Below are positions 13,585 through 21,758 of a stretch of 37,278 nucleotides of DNA, piece after piece. This stretch comes from Stenotrophomonas maltophilia (lineage in GTDB: Bacteria; Pseudomonadota; Gammaproteobacteria; Xanthomonadales; Xanthomonadaceae): positions 85,562-122,839 of the forward strand of contig NZ_RAUX01000023.1 in NCBI RefSeq assembly GCF_013464485.1, in the 5' to 3' direction. The position numbers and the translations under genes are program-made. The first letter of the stretch is position 1. Every line of letters begins with the position of its first letter. The notes beneath the pieces were generated by a model. That model was not told the origin of the DNA. It searched no databases and saw only the letters and a program-made list of their open reading frames with translations.

Positions 13585-16203
13585 TCACGCCACCTTGGCC
13601 CCTTCCAGGAAGTCCTGGGCGAAGCGCTGCAGCACGCCGCCGGCCTCGTAGATCGCCACTTCCTCGTCGCTGTCCAGGCGGCAGGTGACCGGCACGATCA
13701 CGTCCTGGCCGTCGCGGCGGTGGATGACCAGGGTCAGTTCGGCACGCGGGGTACGCTCGCCGATCACGTCATAGGTCTCCGTGCCGTCGATGCCCAGGGT
13801 CAGGCGGGTGGTGCCCGGCTTGAACTCCAGTGGCAGCACGCCCATGCCGATCAGGTTGGTGCGGTGGATGCGTTCGAAGCCCTCGGCCACGATCGCCTCC
13901 ACGCCAGCCAGACGCACGCCCTTGGCGGCCCAGTCACGCGAGCTGCCCTGGCCGTAGTCGGCACCGGCGATGATGATCAGCGGCTGCTTGCGGTCCATGT
14001 AGGTCTCGATCGCTTCCCACATGCGCATGACCTTGCCTTCCGGCTCCACGCGCGCCAGCGAACCCTGCTTCACGCTGCCGTCGTCGTTGCGCACCATCTC
14101 GTTGAACAGCTTCGGATTGGCGAACGTTGCGCGCTGCGCGGTCAGGTGGTCACCGCGGTGGGTCGCGTAGGAATTGAAGTCCTCTTCGGGCAGGCCCATC
14201 TTCGCCAGGTATTCGCCGGCGGCGCTGGAGGCCATGATCGCGTTGGACGGCGACAGGTGGTCGGTGGTGATGTTGTCCGGCAGCACCGCCAGCGCGCGCA
14301 TCCCTGCCAGCGTACGCTCACCAGCCAGCGCCCCCTCCCAGTACGGCGGGCGGCGGATGTAGGTGCTCTGCGGGCGCCAGTCGTACAGCGGGCTGACCGC
14401 AGCGCCATGCTCCACGCGCACATTGAACATCGGGTTGTAGACCTTGCGGAACTGCTCGGGCTTCACCGAGGCCTTCACTACCGCATCGATCTCGGCGTCG
14501 CTCGGCCAGATGTCCTTCAGGCGCACCTCGTTGCCATCGGCATCCACGCCCAGCACGTCCTTCTCGATATCGAAGCGGACGGTGCCGGCGATGGCATAGG
14601 CGATCACCAGCGGCGGCGAGGCCAGGAAGGCCTGCTTGGCGTAAGGATGGATGCGGCCATCGAAGTTGCGGTTGCCCGACAGCACGGCCGTGGAGTACAG
14701 GTCACGGTCGATGATTTCCTGCTGGATCTTCGGATCCAGCGCACCACTCATGCCGTTGCAGGTGGTGCAGGCGAAGGCGACGATGCCGAAGCCGAGCTGC
14801 TCCAGGTCCGGCAGCAGGCCGGAATCTTCCAGGTACAGCTGCACGGCCTTCGAGCCCGGCGCCAGCGACGACTTCACCCACGGCTTGCGCTGCAGGCCAC
14901 GCGCGTTGGCATTGCGCGCCAGCAGCGCGGCGGCAATGACGTTGCGCGGATTGGAGGTATTGGTGCAGCTGGTTATGGCGGCGATGATCACCGCGCCATC
15001 GGGCATCAGGCCCTGCGCCTGCTCGGCCTTGCCCGCTTCCAGCTTGGCTTCGTCGGCGATGCCGCGTTCGGCCAGCTCGGCGGTGGCCACGCGCTTGTGC
15101 GGGTTGGACGGGCCGGCCATGTTGCGCACGACGCTGGACAGGTCGAAGCTCAGCACGCGCTCGTACTGCGCGGTCGCCAGATCGTCGGCCCACAGGCCGG
15201 CGGTGCGTGCGTAGTTTTCCACCAGCGCCACCTGCGATTCCTCGCGCCCGGTCAGGCGCAGGTAATCGGTGGTCTGTGCGTCGATGTAGAACATCGCGGC
15301 TGTGGCACCATATTCGGGGCACATGTTGGAGATGGTGGCGCGGTCACCGATGGTCAGTGCCGCGGCACCTTCGCCGAAGAATTCAAGCCAGGCACCGACC
15401 ACGCGTTCCTTGCGCAGGAACTCGGTCAGGGCCAGCACCACGTCGGTGGCGGTGATGCCCGGCTGCGGGCGGCCACTCAGTTCGACACCGACGGTGTCGG
15501 GCAGGCGCATCCACGACGCGCGGCCCAGCATCACGTTCTCCGCTTCCAGGCCGCCCACACCGATGGCGATCACGCCCAGTGCATCCACGTGCGGGGTGTG
15601 GCTGTCGGTGCCCACGCAGGTATCCGGGAAGGCCACGCCGTCCTGCACGTAGACCACCGGCGACATCTTCTCCAGGTTGATCTGGTGCATGATGCCGTTG
15701 CCCGGCGGAATCACGTCCACGTTCTCGAAGGCCAGCTTGGTCCAGTCGATGAAGTGGAAACGGTCTTCATTGCGACGATCTTCGATCGCGCGGTTCTTCT
15801 CGAACGCCTGCGGATCGAAACCACCACATTCCACTGCCAGCGAGTGATCGACGATCAGCTGCACCGGCACCACCGGATTCACCTTGGCCGGGTCACCGCC
15901 CTTGTCGGCAATCGCATCACGCAGGCCGGCCAGGTCGACCAGCGCGGTCTGGCCGAGGATGTCGTGACACACAACGCGCGCCGGGAACCACGGGAAATCC
16001 AGGTCGCGACGGCGCTCGATCAGCTGCTTCAGCGAATCGCTGAGCGTGGCCGGATCGCAGCGGCGCACCAGGTTCTCGGCCAGCACGCGCGAGGTGTACG
16101 GCAGGGTGGCGTAGGCGCCGGGCTGGATCGCATCGACAGCGGCACGCGCGTCGAAATAATCCAGCGCGCTGCCGGGGAGGTTCTTGCGGTAATCGGTATT
16201 CAT
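13585..16203 (-). CDS. acnD: Fe/S-dependent 2-methylcitrate dehydratase AcnD
   Basis: An 872-residue aconitase-like [4Fe-4S] dehydratase of the AcnD branch, which dehydrates 2-methylcitrate to a methylaconitate that PrpF isomerises. The three cluster cysteines are visible: C413 in ITSCTNTSNP and C479 and C482 in ACTTCNGMSG. N-terminal aconitase segments (GNGIMHQINLEKMSPVV, CVGTDSHTPHVDALGV) and the C-terminal swivelling domain (GADYGQGSSRDWAAKGV, LIGMGVLPLEF) are complete. The ATG at 16203 (MNTDYRKNLPG) matches the family start; the longer frame only adds hairpin-derived sequence. Length agrees with the family (about 865 aa). The gene lies 97 bases after prpC with a strong hairpin in the gap. 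Its presence with prpF and prpD matches the Pseudomonas aeruginosa prp arrangement. Confidence 0.96.
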   Translation of the reverse strand: MNTDYRKNLPGSALDYFDARAAVDAIQPGAYATLPYTSRVLAENLVRRCDPATLSDSLKQLIERRRDLDFPWFPARVVCHDILGQTALVDLAGLRDAIADKGGDPAKVNPVVPVQLIVDHSLAVECGGFDPQAFEKNRAIEDRRNEDRFHFIDWTKLAFENVDVIPPGNGIMHQINLEKMSPVVYVQDGVAFPDTCVGTDSHTPHVDALGVIAIGVGGLEAENVMLGRASWMRLPDTVGVELSGRPQPGITATDVVLALTEFLRKERVVGAWLEFFGEGAAALTIGDRATISNMCPEYGATAAMFYIDAQTTDYLRLTGREESQVALVENYARTAGLWADDLATAQYERVLSFDLSSVVRNMAGPSNPHKRVATAELAERGIADEAKLEAGKAEQAQGLMPDGAVIIAAITSCTNTSNPRNVIAAALLARNANARGLQRKPWVKSSLAPGSKAVQLYLEDSGLLPDLEQLGFGIVAFACTTCNGMSGALDPKIQQEIIDRDLYSTAVLSGNRNFDGRIHPYAKQAFLASPPLVIAYAIAGTVRFDIEKDVLGVDADGNEVRLKDIWPSDAEIDAVVKASVKPEQFRKVYNPMFNVRVEHGAAVSPLYDWRPQSTYIRRPPYWEGALAGERTLAGMRALAVLPDNITTDHLSPSNAIMASSAAGEYLAKMGLPEEDFNSYATHRGDHLTAQRATFANPKLFNEMVRNDDGSVKQGSLARVEPEGKVMRMWEAIETYMDRKQPLIIIAGADYGQGSSRDWAAKGVRLAGVEAIVAEGFERIHRTNLIGMGVLPLEFKPGTTRLTLGIDGTETYDVIGERTPRAELTLVIHRRDGQDVIVPVTCRLDSDEEVAIYEAGGVLQRFAQDFLEGAKVA

Positions 16204-16256
16204 GGGCTGGCGGAGTGCTTGAGGCGGGCCGGGTGCCGGCGGTGCGGCGGCGAAAG

Positions 16257-16285
16257 CATCCGGCCGGCACATTGCCGGCCGGATG
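16257..16285 (-). other. Perfect 13-bp hairpin between prpC and acnD
   Basis: The arms CATCCGGCCGGCA and TGCCGGCCGGATG pair without a mismatch around a 3-base loop, giving one of the strongest hairpins in the window. It lies 15 bases past the prpC stop and 53 bases before the acnD start. No T-tract follows. It resembles a REP arm but lacks the GTAG head. It may protect the prpB-prpC message from 3' exonucleases or reduce acnD read-through (inference). Confidence 0.65.
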
Positions 16286-16300
16286 GGTACAGCAGGTGGA

Positions 16301-17458
16301 TCAGGCGCGCTTGTCGATGGCGACGAAGTCGCGGTCTTCCGGACCGATGTAGTTGGCGCTCGGACGGATGATCTTGCCGTCGATGCGCTGCTCGACGATG
16401 TGCGCGCTCCAGCCGGCGGTGCGGGCGATCACGAACAGCGGAGTGAACATCGCGGTCGGCACGCCCATCATGTGGTAGCTGACGGCGCTGAACCAGTCCA
16501 GGTTCGGGAACATCTTCTTGATGTCCCACATCACCGTTTCCAGGCGCTCGGCGATGTCGTACATCTTCATGCTGGACTGTTCTTCGGACAGCTCGCGGGC
16601 CACGTCCTTGATCACCTTGTTGCGCGGATCGGAGACGGTGTAGACCGGGTGGCCGAAACCAATCACCACTTCCTTGCGCTCGACGCGGGCCTTGATGTCT
16701 TCCTCGGCCTCATCGGGGTTGTCGTAGCGCTTCTGCACTTCGAAGGCCACTTCATTGGCGCCGCCATGCTTGGGGCCGCGCAGCGCGCCGATGCCACCGC
16801 AGATCGCGCTGTACATGTCGCTGCCGGTGCCAGCGATGACGCGGCAGGCAAAGGTGGAGGCGTTGAACTCGTGCTCGGCGTACAGGATCAGCGAGGTGTG
16901 CATCGCCTTCACCCACGATTCCTGCGGCTTCTCGCCGTGCAGCAGGTGCAGGAAGTGGCCACCGATCGACTCATCGTCGGTTTCCACGTCGATGGCGCGG
17001 CCGTTGTGGCTCCAGTGGTACCAGTACAGCAGCATCGAGCCGAGGCAGGCCATCAACTTGTCGGCGATGTCACGCGCGCCCGGATGGTTGTGGTCATCCT
17101 TCTCCGGCGCCACGCAGCCGAGCACGGACACGCCGGTGCGCATCACGTCCATCGGGTGCGCCGACGGCGGCAGTTCTTCCAGCGCGGCCTTCACCGCGGC
17201 CGGGATGCCACGCAGCGACTTCAGCTTGGCCTTGTACGAAACCAGCTCGGCGCGGGTCGGCAGCTTGCCGTGCACCAGCAGGTAGGCGATTTCCTCGAAT
17301 TCACTGGTGTTGGCGAGGTCCAGGATGTCATAGCCACGGTAGTGCAGATCGTTGCCACTGCGGCCCACGCTGCACAGCGCGGTGTTGCCGGCAGCGGTGC
17401 CGGACAGGGCGACGGACTTCTTCGGCTTGAAGGTCGGGGTTGCGGTCGTATCGTTCAT
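16301..17458 (-). CDS. prpC: 2-methylcitrate synthase
   Basis: A 385-residue citrate-synthase-family enzyme that condenses propionyl-CoA with oxaloacetate, the first committed step of the methylcitrate cycle. Citrate-synthase landmarks are present: [16 protein letters not shown] (active-site His region), [16 protein letters not shown] (second catalytic His), and [14 protein letters not shown] with [16 protein letters not shown] carrying the catalytic Asp/Arg region. The length (about 385, against 425-435 for hexameric GltA) and the operon context identify PrpC rather than the housekeeping citrate synthase. A GGAGGG ribosome-binding site lies 6 bases ahead of the ATG at 17458. It starts 36 bases after prpB. 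Confidence 0.96.
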   Translation of the reverse strand: MNDTTATPTFKPKKSVALSGTAAGNTALCSVGRSGNDLHYRGYDILDLANTSEFEEIAYLLVHGKLPTRAELVSYKAKLKSLRGIPAAVKAALEELPPSAHPMDVMRTGVSVLGCVAPEKDDHNHPGARDIADKLMACLGSMLLYWYHWSHNGRAIDVETDDESIGGHFLHLLHGEKPQESWVKAMHTSLILYAEHEFNASTFACRVIAGTGSDMYSAICGGIGALRGPKHGGANEVAFEVQKRYDNPDEAEEDIKARVERKEVVIGFGHPVYTVSDPRNKVIKDVARELSEEQSSMKMYDIAERLETVMWDIKKMFPNLDWFSAVSYHMMGVPTAMFTPLFVIARTAGWSAHIVEQRIDGKIIRPSANYIGPEDRDFVAIDKRA

Positions 17459-17494
17459 GTTTTCCCTCCGAAAACTGATGGTGCAGGGTACTGC

Positions 17495-18388
17495 TTATTT
17501 CTTGGCGGCGAACAGTGCGTCGAGCTGCTGCTCGAAGGCGTGGTAGCCGATGCGGTCGTAGAGTTCTTCGCGGGTCTGCATGGTCTCGACCACGTTGCGC
17601 TGGTGGCCATCGCGGCGCACCGCCTGGTAGACGTTCTCGGCCGCCTTGTTTGCCGCACGGAACGCCGACAGCGGGAACAGCTGGATGGCGACGCCGGCCG
17701 AGGCCAGTTCGTCGCGGCTGAACAGCGGGGTGGCACCGAACTCGGTGATGTTGGCGAGCACCGGCACCTTCACCGCGTCGACGAAGCGGCGGTAGGTGTC
17801 CAGATCGTAGGCCGCCTCGGCGAAGATGCCGTCGGCACCGGCCTCGACGCAGGCGATGGCGCGCTCGATGGCCTTGTCCACGCCGTCCACCTGGATGGCG
17901 TCGGTACGCGCGATCAGGAAGAAGTCCGGATCGGTCTTGGCATCGGCAGCGGCCTTCACGCGGTCGACCATTTCGCCCTGCGAGACGATTTCCTTGCCCG
18001 GACGGTGACCGCAGCGCTTGGCGCCGACCTGGTCCTCGATGTGGCAGGCGGCCGCGCCGGCCTTGATCAGCGACTTCACGGTGCGCGCGATGTTGAACGC
18101 GCTCGGACCGAAGCCAGTGTCGATGTCGACCATCAGCGGCAGGTCGCAGACATCGGTGATGCGGCGCACGTCCACCAGCACGTCTTCCAGGGTATTGATG
18201 CCCAGATCCGGCAGGCCCAGCGAGCCAGCAGCCACGCCGCCACCGGACAGGTAGATGGCGCGGAAGCCGGCGCGCTTGGCCAGCAGGGCGTGGTTGGCGT
18301 TGATCGCGCCGATCACCTGCAGCGGCGATTCGGCAGCCAGCGCTTCACGGAAGCGGGCACCGGCGGAGGATGGGGTGGAAGCGGTCAT
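17495..18388 (-). CDS. prpB: 2-methylisocitrate lyase
   Basis: A 297-residue member of the isocitrate lyase / PEP mutase superfamily that cleaves 2-methylisocitrate to pyruvate and succinate, the last step of the cycle. The catalytic signature KRCGH is present with C126. Mg-binding acidic segments ([25 protein letters not shown]) and the substrate-binding [12 protein letters not shown] stretch are intact. The ATG at 18388 ([10 protein letters not shown]) was chosen because it lies about 33 bases beyond a sigma-54 promoter; the longer frame starts upstream of that promoter and would not be transcribed from it. No strong ribosome-binding site is visible. It is the first gene of the operon and is divergent from prpR. 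Confidence 0.95.
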   Translation of the reverse strand: MTASTPSSAGARFREALAAESPLQVIGAINANHALLAKRAGFRAIYLSGGGVAAGSLGLPDLGINTLEDVLVDVRRITDVCDLPLMVDIDTGFGPSAFNIARTVKSLIKAGAAACHIEDQVGAKRCGHRPGKEIVSQGEMVDRVKAAADAKTDPDFFLIARTDAIQVDGVDKAIERAIACVEAGADGIFAEAAYDLDTYRRFVDAVKVPVLANITEFGATPLFSRDELASAGVAIQLFPLSAFRAANKAAENVYQAVRRDGHQRNVVETMQTREELYDRIGYHAFEQQLDALFAAKK

Positions 18389-18420
18389 GCGGCAATCCAG
18401 GTTGAAGAACACGAAGGGGA

Positions 18421-18438
18421 GCGCAAACTCCATGCCAA
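18421..18438 (-). promoter_or_regulatory. Sigma-54 (-24/-12) promoter of prpB
   Basis: The minus strand reads TTGGCATGGAGTTTGCGC, which matches the sigma-54 pattern TGGCAYG-N4-TTGC with the GG and GC doublets at the correct 10-base spacing. Transcription would begin near 18411, giving a leader of about 22 bases before the prpB ATG. The divergent activator is a sigma-54 family PrpR, which supports the call. Confidence 0.85.
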
Positions 18439-18481
18439 GCTGCAAGCCCTTGATTTCACGGGGATGACCAGGGCACATCGG

Positions 18482-18521
18482 TGAAACATATGAAACACTG
18501 AAACAGATGTATCATGAAACA
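18482..18521. promoter_or_regulatory. TGAAACA repeat array, candidate PrpR operator
   Basis: Four exact copies of TGAAACA start at 18482, 18491, 18499 and 18515. An inverted near-copy TGTATCA at 18508-18514 makes the last one part of a near-palindrome (TGTATCATGAAACA). The 8-9 base spacing is regular. The array lies 44-84 bases upstream of the -24 element of the prpB promoter, a normal distance for an enhancer-binding protein, and ends 26 bases before the prpR start, so PrpR could also control its own gene. Assignment to PrpR is inferred from position. Confidence 0.7.
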
Positions 18522-18547
18522 CCTTGCCCACCCCGCCCCGAGCCGCC

Positions 18548-20128
18548 ATGTACCTGCCCCGCTCGCCCCAGCGCCACGCCGATGACCCCGGCCGTCCGGT
18601 GATATGGACGGTCAGCGTCTCGCGCCTGACCGGCCTGCTCGGCGACGTCATACCCGAGTTCGACCGCCGCGCGCGTATCGAGCAGATCAACCTTGGCTTC
18701 GAGGAAGCCGTCGAGGTGATCGGCCAGCGCCTGCGCCGCGAGCATTGCGACGTGGTGATCGCCGGAGGCTCCAACGCCGCCTGGCTGCGCAGCCGGCTGG
18801 AGTTGCCGCTGGTGCCGATCCAGGCCAACGGCTTCGATTTGATGGAAGCGCTGGCCCGTGCGCGACGCATCGCCAGCCGCATCGGCCTGGTCACCCACGC
18901 CAGCGACGTGCCGGTATTCAGCAACTTCCAGCAAAGCTTCGGTCTGGATATCGAGCATCGCCGCTTCGTCACCCGCGAGGACGCGCGCGACTGCATCGCC
19001 GACCTGCGCGCCAATGGCATCGAGGTGATCGTCGGCACCGGCATGGCCATCGACCATGCCGAACAGGCCGGGCTGCCCGGCGTGCTGCTGTACTCGGCCG
19101 ATTCAGTGCGGCAGGCGTTCGAGCACGCCCTGGAACTGACCCATACCCTGGCCCGCTCCGGCGGCAGCCGGCCAGCTCCACGCCGTCGCGCCGCACCGCG
19201 CAGCGATGCACACGACCTGCTGGGCAGCAGCGATGCGATGGCGCAGGTGCGTGCACAGATTGCACTGTACGCGCCGCACCACAGCACGGTATTGGTCAGC
19301 GGCGAAACCGGCACCGGCAAGGAACTGGTCGCGCGCCAGCTGCACGCGGCCAGCGGTCGTCGTGGCCGCTTCGTGGCACTGAACTGCGGCGCGATCAGCG
19401 AATCACTACTGGAATCGGAACTGTTCGGCTACAGCGATGGCGCGTTCACCGGCGCACGCCGTGGCGGCCGCGTGGGCCTGGTGGAAGCAGCCGATGGCGG
19501 CACCCTGTTCCTGGATGAAATCGGTGAACTTCCGCTGCCCTTGCAGACCCGCCTGCTGCGGGTGCTGGAAGAACGCGAAGTGCTGCGCGTGGGCGCCACC
19601 GAGCCGACGCCGGTTGACCTGCGCGTGGTGGCCGCCACGCTGCAGTCGCTGGAACAGCGCGCGGCCGCAGGCAGCTTCCGTAGAGATCTCTATTATCGTT
19701 TGGCCGCACTGCGCATTGCCCTGCCCTCGCTGCGTGCGCGACGCGATGACATCCCACTGCTGGCACAACACTTCTTCCGCCAGCTGCGCGGCATCGACAC
19801 GCCGCTGGATGAGGATGCGATGGCAGTGCTGACTGCCGCCGAATGGCCCGGCAACGTGCGTGAACTTCGCAATCTTGTTGATCGACTACGCATCCACTGG
19901 CAGCCTGGAGAAGGGCTGATTGATGCCGCGCGACTGCTGCAGCTGGCACCCGAGCTGATGAATGCGGGCAGTGCAGCCTTTCCGGCCGGAAACAACGGCA
20001 AGCGCCCGCCGCGTGCGCAACTGGAAGCGCTGCTGCTGGAACATCGGAATGACCGCGAGGGCATGGCGCAGGCACTGGGCGTATCACGCACCACGCTGTG
20101 GCGGTGGTTGCGCGCGGAGAATCTCTGA
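18548..20128 (+). CDS. prpR: Sigma-54-dependent propionate activator PrpR
   Basis: A 526-residue enhancer-binding protein that switches on the prp operon. The N-terminal half (about residues 15-200) matches the PrpR_N sensor domain, which binds 2-methylcitrate in studied homologues. The AAA+ domain has Walker A GETGTGKE (252-259), the sigma-54-contact loop GAFTGA (298-303) and Walker [13 protein letters not shown] (about 318-329), followed by the arginine-finger region. A Fis-type helix-turn-helix ([20 protein letters not shown]) ends the protein. The ATG at 18548 was preferred to the TTG eight codons upstream because homology begins near MYLPRSP; no strong ribosome-binding site marks either. 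It is divergent from prpB across a 159-base regulatory gap. Confidence 0.95.
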   Translation: MYLPRSPQRHADDPGRPVIWTVSVSRLTGLLGDVIPEFDRRARIEQINLGFEEAVEVIGQRLRREHCDVVIAGGSNAAWLRSRLELPLVPIQANGFDLMEALARARRIASRIGLVTHASDVPVFSNFQQSFGLDIEHRRFVTREDARDCIADLRANGIEVIVGTGMAIDHAEQAGLPGVLLYSADSVRQAFEHALELTHTLARSGGSRPAPRRRAAPRSDAHDLLGSSDAMAQVRAQIALYAPHHSTVLVSGETGTGKELVARQLHAASGRRGRFVALNCGAISESLLESELFGYSDGAFTGARRGGRVGLVEAADGGTLFLDEIGELPLPLQTRLLRVLEEREVLRVGATEPTPVDLRVVAATLQSLEQRAAAGSFRRDLYYRLAALRIALPSLRARRDDIPLLAQHFFRQLRGIDTPLDEDAMAVLTAAEWPGNVRELRNLVDRLRIHWQPGEGLIDAARLLQLAPELMNAGSAAFPAGNNGKRPPRAQLEALLLEHRNDREGMAQALGVSRTTLWRWLRAENL

Positions 20129-20136
20129 CGGGATGG

Positions 20137-20155
20137 TGCGGGCCACAGGCCGGCA
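20137..20155 (-). repeat. Degenerate REP-like hairpin after prpR
   Basis: Arms TGCGGGCC and GGCCGGCA pair at 7 of 8 positions around a 3-base loop. The minus-strand reading begins with GTGGT instead of GTAG, so this looks like a decayed SMAG unit. It starts 9 bases after the prpR stop and may end that transcript. Confidence 0.4.
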
Positions 20156-20164
20156 ACCACAGGT

Positions 20165-20740
20165 ATGATCAGGTCCACTGGTGTACGGCTGCTGAGCGGT
20201 ACTACCGGACCGGCACAGGGAGACGACCCCATCGACACCTTCAGACAGCATGACCGGCAGCTGCGCCGGCAATACCCGCTGCCCCATTTCCTCGCGCCCT
20301 GGGGCTGGTGCTTCGCAAGGAACAACCTGCTCGATGCGGCCCCAGCCGTGCTGGATGGCATCGAAGATCAGCAGACCGTGTTCCTGCTCCGCGACCTGTA
20401 CTTCTGCGGCATGATCTTTTCCGCCAGCGGAGATTTCCCGCTTCGCAACGGTGACCGCCTGCAGGCCTCGCTGCATGTGACCTATGCGTCGAACACCGAA
20501 CACCCGTACGAAATCGAACTGCACCTGCGCAAAGGCAAGGCGCGCAACAGCGCTCACCAGTTCGACATCGAGCGCGCCGTCGCCACGGCCCGCGAGGCCA
20601 TCGATGTGATCAATGCATGGATGAACCAGGTCAGCAACGAACTCGTCGAGTGTTACGACCCGGCCAACGAGCGCATCGATGCCTGGTTCCCACCGGGGAA
20701 TCAAGCAGTGCGTGCAACACCGCTCGACGGGCATCGGTGA
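20165..20740 (+). CDS. Hypothetical protein, no recognised domain
   Basis: A 191-residue soluble protein without a signal peptide or membrane segment that I do not recognise. It has an aromatic segment (YPLPHFLAPWGWCFARNN), a central stretch rich in strands (TVFLLRDLYFCGMIFSASGD, LQASLHVTYASNTEHPYEIE) and a C-terminal helix (IERAVATAREAIDVINAWMN). The composition looks like a real globular protein, and the antisense frame here is less convincing. The ATG at 20165 has only a weak CAGG ahead of it. A better ribosome-binding site (GGGAGA) lies internally but is not followed by a usual start codon, so the N-terminus is uncertain. It sits between prpR and the convergent YqfO-like gene. Confidence 0.65.
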   Translation: MIRSTGVRLLSGTTGPAQGDDPIDTFRQHDRQLRRQYPLPHFLAPWGWCFARNNLLDAAPAVLDGIEDQQTVFLLRDLYFCGMIFSASGDFPLRNGDRLQASLHVTYASNTEHPYEIELHLRKGKARNSAHQFDIERAVATAREAIDVINAWMNQVSNELVECYDPANERIDAWFPPGNQAVRATPLDGHR

Positions 20741-20767
20741 AACGGTGGCAGCCAAGCATCGGCCCGG

Positions 20768-21112
20768 CTACGCCAGAAACTCGATTTCCTCTACGTGCAC
20801 GACGGGTACCCGCCACGGGTGATGCGGCACAATGCCCCGCTCGAATATCTGCTGCAGCCGCAGTGGATCACGTGGCAGGCAGAATTCCAGCCGCACGCTG
20901 CCGACCACTTCGGTACGGCCCGCTTCCCCCTGCACGGGCATCGCATCCGCGCGGGGGCGGAACTGCTCAAACCCCGGCGCAGACCACCACATGCCGTGCT
21001 CGTAGTCGCCTGCCACCAGCGCGTCCACCGCAAGGATGCCGTTCTTCACGGCATCCAGCGACGCGATTGGCACGAATACCACCACGCGATACAGCGGCAG
21101 GCGATTCATCAT
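20768..21112 (-). CDS. YqfO/Nif3-insert-like small protein
   Basis: A 114-residue cytoplasmic protein resembling the stand-alone PII-like (CutA-like ferredoxin-fold) insert domain of NIF3/YqfO proteins. The pattern YRVVVFVPIASLDAVKNGI, then GDYEHGMWWSAPGFEQFRP, with a C-terminal HPWRVPVVHVEEIEF strand, agrees with that family, where the usual forms are AGxIGNYxxC and HPYExPAY. The N-D-x-C part is altered here (DYEHGMWW), so ligand binding may differ. Its biochemical role is not known. The start ATG (ATGATG at 21112) is 6 bases after the pdxH stop with TAAGG as ribosome-binding site, so it is probably translationally coupled to pdxH. Confidence 0.7.
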   Translation of the reverse strand: MMNRLPLYRVVVFVPIASLDAVKNGILAVDALVAGDYEHGMWWSAPGFEQFRPRADAMPVQGEAGRTEVVGSVRLEFCLPRDPLRLQQIFERGIVPHHPWRVPVVHVEEIEFLA

Positions 21113-21118
21113 GCGACC

Positions 21119-21718
21119 TTACGGGTACAGCAGGCGCTTGCTCCAGCGGCCTTCTGCCCCGGCCTCATAGCACCAGCGCTCGTGCAGGCGGAACTGCGCG
21201 CCATACCAGAACTCGATGCGGTCAGGCACCACGCGCAGGCCGCTCCAGCCCTCCGGACGTGGCACGTCCTTGCCTTCGAAGCGGGCTTCGATCTCTGCCA
21301 CGCGCGCGTCGAACTCCTCGCGCGTCGCCAGCGTCTTCGACTGCTGCGAGGCCCATGCGCCGATCTGGCTCATACGCGGACGGCTGGCGAAATAGGCATC
21401 GGCTTCGGCATCGGCCACCTGTTCGACACGGCCTTCGATACGCACCTGGATGCCGGCCTCGCGCAGGCTGCGCCACAGGAACAGCAGCGCCGCCTGCGGA
21501 TTGGCCTGCAGTTCCTGGCCCTTGTGGCTGTCCAGGTGGGTGTAGAACACGAAGCCGCGCTCGTCGAACGCCTTCAGCAGCACGGTGCGTGCCGAGGGAC
21601 GACCCTGCGTATCGGCGGTGGCCACGGTCATCGCATTCGGCTCGACCTCGCGGCTCTGTTTGGCCTCCTCGAACAGGCCGGCAAACGTGGACAGGGCTTC
21701 GGCGTACAGGTCGCTCAT
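21119..21718 (-). CDS. pdxH: Pyridoxamine 5'-phosphate oxidase
   Basis: A 199-residue FMN-dependent oxidase that makes pyridoxal 5'-phosphate from pyridoxine or pyridoxamine 5'-phosphate. Family landmarks are present: [20 protein letters not shown] near the N-terminus (FMN/PLP pocket), [20 protein letters not shown], the [17 protein letters not shown] stretch, and the C-terminal [17 protein letters not shown] motif followed by the terminal RLLYP. Length is normal (about 200-218). The ATG at 21718 has GAGAAG ahead of it. The gene is divergent from the kinase gene across 40 bases and leads a two-gene operon with the YqfO-like gene. Confidence 0.96.
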   Translation of the reverse strand: MSDLYAEALSTFAGLFEEAKQSREVEPNAMTVATADTQGRPSARTVLLKAFDERGFVFYTHLDSHKGQELQANPQAALLFLWRSLREAGIQVRIEGRVEQVADAEADAYFASRPRMSQIGAWASQQSKTLATREEFDARVAEIEARFEGKDVPRPEGWSGLRVVPDRIEFWYGAQFRLHERWCYEAGAEGRWSKRLLYP

Positions 21719-21758
21719 GATTGCGTTCTTCTCACACGGATTGGGCTATTGTGGCTGC

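Noticed and set aside
13447-16371. Plus-strand open frame of 974 codons opposite acnD
   Set aside because: The minus strand encodes a complete aconitase-family enzyme with its cluster cysteines. The plus frame has no recognisable domain and runs past both ends of acnD.
16283-18484. Plus-strand open frame of 733 codons opposite prpC and prpB
   Set aside because: It spans two real genes and their gap, which includes the prpB promoter region. The product has antisense-type composition.
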